Origin: an uncultured Bacilli bacterium
GTDB lineage: Bacteria; Bacillota_I; Bacilli_A; RF39; UBA660
Direction: 5' to 3'
NCBI GenBank assembly: GCA_948687865.1
Contig: CAPQQE010000006.1
Coordinates: 5,905 to 20,362 of the forward strand
DNA: 14,458 bases
In this document: positions 1-5,879 of the stretch, one piece after another
Numbering within the stretch: the stretch's first letter is position 1
Layout: every line of letters begins with the position of its first letter
Position numbers and translations under genes: made by a program
Notes under the pieces: generated by a model
Database searches by the model: none
The model's input: the letters and a program-made list of their open reading frames with translations, nothing else
What the model was told of the DNA's origin: nothing

Positions 1-732
1 ACAAATACCAAATATTATTCCTTCATAAATATTGTTAAATGAACACCCTGTACCAAATGAGTCATTATTATACGTATAATTAAAGTATCCTGATTCTAAA
101 CAAGCTATTGCAAGAACCATATCACCATCTACTCCTAATATATCTGCTGTTTCATATACAAATTCTCTAATAGTCATGTCCCCAACTTGTGGAGGAATAT
201 CATAACAACGCTTAACTTCAACTTCTGAATAATTTCCTGGATGTTTATACATATCCCTTGTTAAGAAAAAAACTTGTGAAGTAAAGTCATCATATTTTTC
301 ACACATTGTATTTCTATAAAACATTTCTGAAAAATTATAAGTGCGCATTGCACATTTTAACTCATAAGGTTTATATTCTATTTTAGATATATTTTTATTC
401 CAAATAAAACTATAATTATCAAAATTATTTGTATTTAAACTTATTTGCTTTAATACACAATCTTTATCTAAACAAAATATACTTGCATATTTTTCTACAA
501 TAGGTGTTAACTCCTCAATCATCTTTTCTCTTTGACTTAACACTTTTATAATAGAATAATCATATTGTTTAATAGGAAATTCACCTAAATCCAAATTCTT
601 TTCATTATCTATAGATATGTTCATTATAGGAACTCTATTTATATCTTTATAGTATTCTGCACCCTTTATAGAACCATAGGATAAAGATGTTATAAGTGCA
701 AGTTTTATTAGTCTTAAATAAGATTTTTTCAT
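1..732 (-). CDS. Secreted lysozyme/lytic-transglycosylase-like protein, C-terminus cut by window edge
   Basis: The ORF opens with ATG at 732 behind a good ribosome-binding site (GGGGAG, 6 bases upstream) and stays open for 244 codons to the window edge, so the C-terminus is missing. The N-terminus (MKKSYLRLIKLALITSLSYG) looks like a short Sec signal peptide: basic residues, then a modest hydrophobic stretch to about residue 20. Residues about 25-180 are not recognised. From about residue 181 the sequence resembles the start of a goose-lysozyme/SLT fold: a helix containing VLAIACLESGYF, where E213 sits where the catalytic Glu of the IxxxESxF motif is expected, followed by an Asn/Ser/Gly-rich turn. 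The inferred role is cleavage of peptidoglycan outside the membrane. Its position directly after sigG hints at a role in sporulation or germination, but this is inference. An uncharacterised exported protein is the alternative. Confidence 0.6.
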   Translation of the reverse strand, partial: MKKSYLRLIKLALITSLSYGSIKGAEYYKDINRVPIMNISIDNEKNLDLGEFPIKQYDYSIIKVLSQREKMIEELTPIVEKYASIFCLDKDCVLKQISLNTNNFDNYSFIWNKNISKIEYKPYELKCAMRTYNFSEMFYRNTMCEKYDDFTSQVFFLTRDMYKHPGNYSEVEVKRCYDIPPQVGDMTIREFVYETADILGVDGDMVLAIACLESGYFNYTYNNDSFGTGCSFNNIYEGIIFGIC

Positions 733-765
733 ATTATCTCCCCTTTTTGCCCACAAACAATTTCA

Positions 766-795
766 TAGTATATCACATTAAAAAAAATAATGCAA
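766..795 (-). promoter_or_regulatory. Candidate promoter for the secreted protein gene
   Basis: On the minus strand TTGCAT (790-795) and TATACT (767-772) are separated by 17 bases, giving an acceptable sigma-A -10 with a weak -35. The same stretch also reads as a SigG/SigF-like site: GCATT (789-793), 16 bases, then TATACTA (766-772), one base from the SigG -10 consensus CATACTA. The two readings cannot be separated by eye. The site sits immediately after the sigG stop codon, so the gene could be transcribed separately from sigG. Confidence 0.35.
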
Positions 796-796
796 A

Positions 797-1573
797 TCAT
801 TTTATTAGTTTTTTTACATTATTTAAAGCATTTTTCTCAATTCTAGATACTTGGGCTTGACTAATACCAAGTTCATCACTTATTTCCATTTGAGTTTTTC
901 CTATTAAATATCTTTGAAGTAATATGAATTTTTCTTTATCTTTTAATTTCTCTATTGCATTTTCTAATGCCATTTTTATATTCCAATTATTACTTGATTC
1001 ATTTGGATTTTCGATTTGATCAAATAAATATATAGTTTCCCCACCATCATTATATATTGGCTTAAATATACTAATAGTTCCTTTAGTTGCTTCAAGTGCG
1101 TATACAATATCTACTTCATCTTCTTCTAATATTTTGGATATTTCCTCTATAGTAGCCTCTCTTCCATTTATTATCATAAACTCTTCTTTTGCTTTTAATA
1201 CTCTATATGCTAAATCTTTAACACTTCTTGATACTCTTATGGTATTATCATCTCTTAAATATCTTCTAACCTCACCTATTATCATTGGTACTGCATATGT
1301 TGAAAATCTTACATCATATGATAAATCAAAATTATCTACTGCTTTACATAGTCCTATGCATCCAACCTGAAATAAATCATCCATATTATCTACTCTAGAT
1401 GTAAATTTTTGTAATATACTAAGCACTAATTTATAATTTCCCTCTACTATTTTATTTCTAGCAGACCTATCGCCATTTTTCATTTTTCTAAATAGATCCA
1501 TTTGTTCATTATTAGAAAGTACTTTTAATTCTGATGTTTTTCTTCCTGTAATTTCTACTTTATGTTTTGCCAT
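797..1573 (-). CDS. sigG: RNA polymerase sporulation sigma factor SigG
   Basis: A 258-residue sigma-70 family protein matching Bacillus SigG in length and sequence throughout. The N-terminus (KVEITGRKTSELKVL) is the SigG-type leader. Region 2 spans about 45-110 and contains DDLFQVGCIGL and FSTYAVPMIIGEVRRYLRD. Region 3 spans about 118-165. Region 4 spans about 205-255, with a helix-turn-helix at about 228-247 (QMEISDELGISQAQVSR). In spore formers SigG directs late transcription in the forespore after engulfment (SASPs, germination genes). I start at ATG 1573 because AAGGAG lies 8 bases upstream; the longer frame from TTG 1591 would run through that ribosome-binding site. The stop is TGA. Unlike Bacillus, spoIIGA-sigE is not adjacent; an ABC exporter gene precedes it by 52 bases. 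The ribosome-binding site is buried in a hairpin (1574-1620). Residue 44 is Glu where B. subtilis has Asn45. Confidence 0.95.
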   Translation of the reverse strand: MAKHKVEITGRKTSELKVLSNNEQMDLFRKMKNGDRSARNKIVEGNYKLVLSILQKFTSRVDNMDDLFQVGCIGLCKAVDNFDLSYDVRFSTYAVPMIIGEVRRYLRDDNTIRVSRSVKDLAYRVLKAKEEFMIINGREATIEEISKILEEDEVDIVYALEATKGTISIFKPIYNDGGETIYLFDQIENPNESSNNWNIKMALENAIEKLKDKEKFILLQRYLIGKTQMEISDELGISQAQVSRIEKNALNNVKKLIK

Positions 1574-1620
1574 TAAAAAATCTCCTTTCAAACTACTTTT
1601 GAGTCGAAAAGAGATTTTTA
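1574..1620 (-). promoter_or_regulatory. Hairpin overlapping sigG ribosome-binding site (terminator or translation block)
   Basis: In the mRNA, TAAAAATCTCTTTTC (1620-1606) pairs with GAAAGGAGATTTTTTA (1589-1574): a stem of about 14-15 bp with one G-U pair and a 16-base loop. The 3' arm contains the sigG ribosome-binding site AAGGAG and its U-run ends one base before the sigG ATG. The stem begins 6 bases after the stop codon of the upstream exporter gene. It therefore has the form of an intrinsic terminator for that gene and would also hide the sigG ribosome-binding site in any read-through transcript. The pairing is read directly; the function is inferred. Confidence 0.6.
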
Positions 1621-1625
1621 TTCAT

Positions 1626-3920
1626 TTATTCCGTTCTAAGAGCTTCAACAGGGTCTTTTTTACTAGCCATTTTAGCTGGTATAAATCCACCTATTAAAGT
1701 TAATATTATACTTATTATTACAAGAATAATAGCATGAGTAATATTTAATTTAGCAACACCCTCTAAATCTGTTAAATTTTTTATTATAACATTTATTGGT
1801 TTTGTTAATAAGTACGCAATTAGTATACCAAGTGAACCTGAAGTTAAGCCTATTATAAATGTTTCTGCATTAAATACCCTTGTAATATCTTTTTTTCTTG
1901 CACCTAGTGCTCTAAGTATTCCTATTTCCTTAGTTCTTTCTAAAACAGATATATATATTATTATTCCTATCATTATTGAAGATACAACTAGTGATATTGA
2001 TGAAAATGCTATTAAAACAATTGTTATCGCATCCATAATACTTCCAGACATATTAGTTATTAATTCAGCCTGATCTAAATATATAATTTTATCTTCTTCT
2101 TTTTTTCCTTTATTATATTTATCTAGATACTTAAGTAATTCATCTTTAGAATCAAAATCTTTTGGATAAATTTGAAGATACATAGGAGGAGTATCTGCTC
2201 CTAAATATGATAATAATTGCTCTTTTTCTTTTATTCCTTCATCTGTATTTAAATCAAATTTTTGCATTGTTATTACATTATAATCTTTATCTTTTTGATC
2301 TTTTACTATACTAGAATTATCATTTATTTTGGTAACATAGTCCATAAGTGTTTTTTTGTAAACAAATCCACTTCCAGATAATTTAGCAAAATCACTGCCC
2401 TTTTTACCTCTTATAATTGCACTTACTTTAAGAGTTATCGCATTTTTACTATTATATAATTTTTCATAGTCAGTAGATGGAACATAATTAAATCCTGAAT
2501 TAGTATAAAAATCATCATTTAAAATCACTTTAAATTCTTTATCTAATAGTTCATCAAAACTAATATTATCATCACTATCATAGCCTAATAATTTTAATGT
2601 GTCTTCACTAACTCTATTTTTAGTATCTACTAATAATAATAGGTCTTCTTTATTATCAGTCATTTTTCCTTCTATTACTTCAAAATTATCATCCATAACT
2701 GTACTTATACTATCATCTAAATTAGTTGGAAGTGGAAATAATATATTTGATGAATTCAAATATTTTACTTTATCACCCACTTTAGTTAATAAATTTAAAT
2801 TAGTAGCGCCTTGATATGATATTCCTCCTATTAAATTTTCATCTACATTATTTATATAATTCATATAGTCTTTTGTAATTTTATTTATATGAATATTACT
2901 ACTCATAGTTTTTAGAGGATATATTTCTTTTTTATTTGTATACTCTTCTAATTTATCTTCTTTATTATTTTCTGTACTTGTCATACTCATATCCATAGTT
3001 TGCTCACTAATAACTATTGGAGCTTGTGATAGGGTATCTTTTTCAAACTTATCTATTTGTATTTGAAAACCATTTGATAATGATAATATTAAGGCAATAC
3101 CTATTATACCTATTGATGATGCGAATGCGGTCAAAATAGTTCTTCCCTTTTTTGTTAATATATTATTAAATGATAATTTAAGTGCAGTAAAAAATCCCAT
3201 TGATGTTTTATTTAATTTATAATTTTCTTCATTATCATCTAATACTTCCTCAGATGAATCTTTTATTATTTCTCCATCTTTTAGTTCAATTATTCTACTT
3301 GAATATTTACTAGCAAGTTCAGGATTATGTGTAACCATTATTACAAGTTTATCTTTTGAAATTTCTTTAATTAATTCCATTATTTGAACACTAGTTTTAG
3401 AATCAAGTGCTCCTGTTGGTTCATCTGCTAGTATTATATCTGGATTATTGACAAGTGCTCTTGCGATTGCTACTCTTTGCATTTGCCCACCTGATAATTG
3501 ATTTGGTTTTTTATGTAGATGATTTTTTAATCCTACTTTTTCAAGTGCTTCCTTTGCCCTTTTCTTTCTTTCCTTAGAGGATACCCCACTTAATGTCATA
3601 CAAAGCTCAACATTGCTTAAAATAGACATATGTGATATAAGATTATAACTTTGGAATATAAATCCTATACTATTATTTCTATATGCATCCCAGTCTTTAT
3701 TTTTAAAATTTTTAGTAGATTTACCATTTATTATTAAATCCCCTTTATCATATCTATCAAGACCACCTATTATATTTAAAAGTGTTGTTTTACCTGATCC
3801 TGATGCTCCAAGAATACTTACAAATTCATTATTTTTAAAATCAATTGAAACATTATCTAATGCCTTTTGAGTAAATGTACCTGTAGTATAACTCTTTGAT
3901 ATATTTTTTAATTTTAACAT
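1626..3920 (-). CDS. MacB/FtsX-type ABC exporter, ATPase and permease in one chain
   Basis: A 764-residue fused ABC transporter. The ATPase domain (about 1-220) has Walker A GASGSGKT (38-45), Q-loop Gln90, signature LSGGQ (142-146), Walker B ILADE (163-167) and H-loop His198. Then come TM1 (about 263-283), a large extracytoplasmic domain (about 285-625), and three C-terminal helices (about 631-658, 687-706, 729-748) with the FtsX-family ERTKEIGILRALGA coupling segment. This four-helix layout is that of type VII (MacB-like) transporters, which drive export of peptides, antibiotics or lipoproteins, or transmit mechanical force; the substrate cannot be read here. I start at ATG 3920 because GAAAGGAAGAG precedes it; an in-frame ATG at 3944 lies upstream of that ribosome-binding site and would place it inside the coding region. 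No dedicated two-component system or accessory gene is adjacent. It is followed by sigG. Confidence 0.9.
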   Translation of the reverse strand: MLKLKNISKSYTTGTFTQKALDNVSIDFKNNEFVSILGASGSGKTTLLNIIGGLDRYDKGDLIINGKSTKNFKNKDWDAYRNNSIGFIFQSYNLISHMSILSNVELCMTLSGVSSKERKKRAKEALEKVGLKNHLHKKPNQLSGGQMQRVAIARALVNNPDIILADEPTGALDSKTSVQIMELIKEISKDKLVIMVTHNPELASKYSSRIIELKDGEIIKDSSEEVLDDNEENYKLNKTSMGFFTALKLSFNNILTKKGRTILTAFASSIGIIGIALILSLSNGFQIQIDKFEKDTLSQAPIVISEQTMDMSMTSTENNKEDKLEEYTNKKEIYPLKTMSSNIHINKITKDYMNYINNVDENLIGGISYQGATNLNLLTKVGDKVKYLNSSNILFPLPTNLDDSISTVMDDNFEVIEGKMTDNKEDLLLLVDTKNRVSEDTLKLLGYDSDDNISFDELLDKEFKVILNDDFYTNSGFNYVPSTDYEKLYNSKNAITLKVSAIIRGKKGSDFAKLSGSGFVYKKTLMDYVTKINDNSSIVKDQKDKDYNVITMQKFDLNTDEGIKEKEQLLSYLGADTPPMYLQIYPKDFDSKDELLKYLDKYNKGKKEEDKIIYLDQAELITNMSGSIMDAITIVLIAFSSISLVVSSIMIGIIIYISVLERTKEIGILRALGARKKDITRVFNAETFIIGLTSGSLGILIAYLLTKPINVIIKNLTDLEGVAKLNITHAIILVIISIILTLIGGFIPAKMASKKDPVEALRTE

Positions 3921-3942
3921 AATTCTCTTCCTTTCGTAACAC

Positions 3943-3976
3943 ATTAAATTATACTACACTTCTATTAAATATACTA
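3943..3976 (-). promoter_or_regulatory. Promoter region of the ABC exporter with tandem direct repeat
   Basis: A perfect -10 TATAAT lies at 3948-3953, 27 bases before the ATG at 3920; no good -35 is seen at 17 bases. The -10 lies in one copy of a near-identical direct repeat: TAGTATAATTTAAT (3943-3956) and TAGTATATTTAAT (3964-3976), about two helical turns apart. The upstream copy could be an operator half or a duplicated promoter element. Confidence 0.4.
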
Positions 3977-3996
3977 CCAACTATAAGTGGAAAAGC

Positions 3997-4026
3997 GTCA
4001 ATTTGAAATAGAAAAATGTCAACTTG
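3997..4026 (-). repeat. Pair of GTCAAYTTG direct repeats, possible transposon-end remnant
   Basis: On the plus strand GTCAATTTG (3997-4005) and GTCAACTTG (4018-4026) recur with a 21-base period. Multiple short repeats of this kind are typical of the ends of IS21-family elements, and the wording resembles such ends as I remember them, but no transposase or second end is present. The second copy is also one arm of the terminator hairpin at 4012-4038, so it may have nothing to do with transposition. Confidence 0.25.
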
Positions 4027-4038
4027 CGTTAACATTTT
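4012..4038 (-). terminator. Intrinsic terminator after the variable lectin-like gene
   Basis: The transcript would form AAAATGTTAAC (4038-4028), GCAA tetraloop, GTTGACATTTT (4023-4013): 11 bp with one G-U pair, a GNRA loop and a run of five Us. It starts 20 bases after the stop codon of the gene at 4059-5030. Confidence 0.65.
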
Positions 4039-4058
4039 AAAGATTTAAATATTTATTT

Positions 4059-5030
4059 TTATTGTAGTTTAAGTGAACTAATTCCATCTATCTTTTCAGT
4101 AATTGCACTTAAATTATTATTAACTTCATCTAATAATTTTTTATACTTAGCATTTTCTTCCTCTAAAAATTTTATGTGTTTCTTATTATTTTCTAACTGA
4201 CATAGTAATCTCCTAACTTCATCTAAATTACTATCTTCTTCCTTATTATCTAAAGTAATATTTTTAAATTGAAGTAATTCAGGTAAAAATAAATTATTTA
4301 AATATTTACCTATATCGACTTCATAAAAATATTCATCATCATAATAATAATTATTTTTCACATTACTAAACTGTAGCCCACCTAATGTTACATCTTCATA
4401 AACAGCTATTAGTCTTTCTTTATCAAAGTCCCACATTACATCTTTTACCTCAAACCAAACATAATCACCATCTTTATATGACTGTCCATTTGATAACATA
4501 AATGGTTTCCCGTCAAATGAAGAATTAGCCTTTATCCTAGTTACTCTTTTTCCGTTATATTCATATGTTGCTACTCTTGTTGGATTAAACTTAGAATTAT
4601 AATCATTATAATTTGCCCCATCAAGTGTATAACCGTCATATACTTCCAATACTCCACTATCTAATCTATCTGACCATTTTATTTGTTCAATATATTCTAA
4701 TGCAAATGAATGGGCATACACTCCAAATTTTAATTTATTATTATCTAAAATTTCACCACCATATTTAAAAATTTCATCAATTGAAGAGAACTCTAAAACT
4801 GGGCGAATTCCGATACCACGCCTAACGGTAGTAGATGAATTTAATTTACCATTACTGTAAACTGCGCGAACATAACCGTTATATGATGTCATTAAATAAC
4901 CTTCATCATCAACAAATACTCCTGTTGTTTTTGCAAATTCTGTTGCTTTTGCTTTTGTACCCTTTTGTTTTATTATACCTAATTTATTTTTTCCAAATAC
5001 CTCATCCTCTGTTAATAATCTTACTTTCAT
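4059..5030 (-). CDS. DUF6273-like (C-type-lectin-fold-like) protein with C-terminal coiled coil, function unknown
   Basis: A 323-residue protein with no signal peptide or membrane helix. The start ATG 5030 follows AAGGAAG. Residues about 1-85 (VRLLTEDEVFGKNKLG, then NGYVRAVYSNG and RRGIGIRPVLEFSSI) resemble the ending of DUF6273/lectin-fold domains, whose hallmark is a terminal GxRPxL. Residues about 190-250 (VWFEVKDVMW, IAVYEDVTLGG, IGKYLNNLFLPELL) resemble the beginning of the same domain, so the fold looks circularly permuted. Residues about 265-318 are charged and heptad-like (LLCQLENNKKHIKFLEEENA), predicting a coiled coil for self-assembly. I recall many paralogues of this type in uncultured gut Bacillota, differing mainly in the first 80 residues, but cannot check that here. 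The gene is a single transcription unit with its own promoter and terminator. No reverse transcriptase is nearby. Confidence 0.6.
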   Translation of the reverse strand: MKVRLLTEDEVFGKNKLGIIKQKGTKAKATEFAKTTGVFVDDEGYLMTSYNGYVRAVYSNGKLNSSTTVRRGIGIRPVLEFSSIDEIFKYGGEILDNNKLKFGVYAHSFALEYIEQIKWSDRLDSGVLEVYDGYTLDGANYNDYNSKFNPTRVATYEYNGKRVTRIKANSSFDGKPFMLSNGQSYKDGDYVWFEVKDVMWDFDKERLIAVYEDVTLGGLQFSNVKNNYYYDDEYFYEVDIGKYLNNLFLPELLQFKNITLDNKEEDSNLDEVRRLLCQLENNKKHIKFLEEENAKYKKLLDEVNNNLSAITEKIDGISSLKLQ

Positions 5031-5058
5031 AGTTTAACACTTCCTTTTTTATTTATCT

Positions 5059-5087
5059 ATATTACAAAATTATATTTACTTTGTAAA
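5059..5087 (-). promoter_or_regulatory. Promoter of the lectin-like gene, overlapped by a dyad
   Basis: TTTACA (5082-5087), a 17-base spacer and TAATAT (5059-5064) form a reasonable sigma-A promoter (5/6 and 4/6 matches), ending 28 bases before the ATG at 5030. An inverted repeat, TTACAAA (5080-5086) and TTTGTAA (5062-5068) with an 11-base spacer, covers both elements and could be an operator. Confidence 0.45.
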
Positions 5088-5094
5088 GATATAT

Positions 5095-5122
5095 TAAAAA
5101 AATTTCACTATATGAAATTTTA
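5095..5122 (-). terminator. Intrinsic terminator overlapping the stop codon of the 199-residue ORF
   Basis: AAAATTTCA (5121-5113), loop TATAG, TGAAATTTT (5107-5099) then more Ts (run of seven in all). The 9-bp stem begins inside the TAA stop codon (5120-5122). It separates the pyk-54-199 transcription unit from the lectin-like gene. Confidence 0.65.
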
Positions 5123-5719
5123 TTTTTCTATAATACTAAGTATAAATCTTTCTATATCTCTTGCTTTACTTATACCTTTAGATATTTTGTCATACTTATA
5201 ATTCCAATATGATAATTTATCTATCATAAATTCTTTATTATTTTTTCTAAATTCTTCTATTTTGTTTTCAGCAACTGAGCTTATTGCTTCTGCTAAACGT
5301 GATAAATCTATATTATTCAAATTATACTTAAATATTGATTTTTTAATTAATTCTATATCGTTTGTATCTATTATTTTAAATATAAGATCATCATATAATA
5401 AATCTTGTTCTATCATTTTTTTATTTATTTCATCTATTTTAGTTTCATATTCTTCTTTTGTTATCTTATTTTGACTAAATTTATAGTCTAATTCACTCTT
5501 ATCACTTTTAATCTGCATTTTCTTTATATCTCGCTCTGATGCTAGTGAATATATATCTTTTTTTGTACCATCAATATTGTATTCTATTTCTAAAATAGGA
5601 TATTCTTTTAATACTTTAGGATTTTTTAATATTATATCAGATATAATTTTATCTACGAATTCATTATATTTTTCATTATATAAATCTATCATTATCTCAT
5701 TATTCTTCAAATTGATCAT
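5120..5719 (-). CDS. Uncharacterised charged helical protein
   Basis: I do not recognise this 199-residue protein. It is rich in Lys, Glu, Ile and Asp, has no signal peptide, membrane segment or cysteine, and is predicted mostly helical. Around residues 75-100 the phrase KFSQNKITKEEYETKIDEI resembles the short SHOCT-type helix pair found at the ends of many unrelated proteins; this is a weak hint. The start is uncertain: ATG 5719 has only AAGAAG directly against it, and ATG 5692 has no clear ribosome-binding site either, in contrast to the strong sites of other genes here. It overlaps the end of the 54-codon ORF by 20 bases in the +1 frame, so it is either translated by coupling or both ORFs are one gene split by an indel. 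Confidence 0.6.
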   Translation of the reverse strand: MINLKNNEIMIDLYNEKYNEFVDKIISDIILKNPKVLKEYPILEIEYNIDGTKKDIYSLASERDIKKMQIKSDKSELDYKFSQNKITKEEYETKIDEINKKMIEQDLLYDDLIFKIIDTNDIELIKKSIFKYNLNNIDLSRLAEAISSVAENKIEEFRKNNKEFMIDKLSYWNYKYDKISKGISKARDIERFILSIIEK

Positions 5720-5864
5720 CTTCTTTTATTTCTTCAAATTTATTTATTATTTCATTTACTTCCTTTTCAATTTTTTTGCTTATTTCATCATTTAACTCAG
5801 CAGATATATTTTTTTTCAATATATCTTCTTTTGCTTTAAGTAATTCTTCTTTATTTATTTTCAA
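5700..5864 (-). CDS. Small acidic helical protein (54 residues), function unknown
   Basis: TTG at 5864 is preceded by AAGGAAAG, which overlaps the pyk stop codon; the gap from pyk is 15 bases. The product has 54 residues, begins MKINKEELLKAKEDILKKN and ends KEDDQFEE; about half of it is Lys or Glu, so a single long amphipathic or coiled-coil helix is likely. The ribosome-binding site, the coding-like composition and the overlap with the next ORF support translation. No family is recognised. It may be the N-terminal part of the following 199-residue protein if an indel separates them. Confidence 0.5.
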   Translation of the reverse strand: MKINKEELLKAKEDILKKNISAELNDEISKKIEKEVNEIINKFEEIKEDDQFEE

Positions 5865-5879
5865 GTTTTATCACTTTCC

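Noticed and set aside
780..801. Intrinsic terminator at the end of sigG (AATG, loop ATTTG, CATT, then a run of Ts)
   Set aside because: The stem is only 4 bp with one G-C pair; the T-run alone is unremarkable in such AT-rich DNA.
1595..1624. TGAATA followed at 17 bases by CAAAAGT, as a SigG/SigF promoter directly ahead of sigG
   Set aside because: The -35-like hexamer is perfect, but the -10 matches CATACTA at only three of seven positions, so I do not call a promoter.
3921..3944. Upstream start (MCYERKRI) for the ABC exporter
   Set aside because: These codons are the ribosome-binding site region itself (GAAAGGAAGAG); the family's usual start is the next Met.
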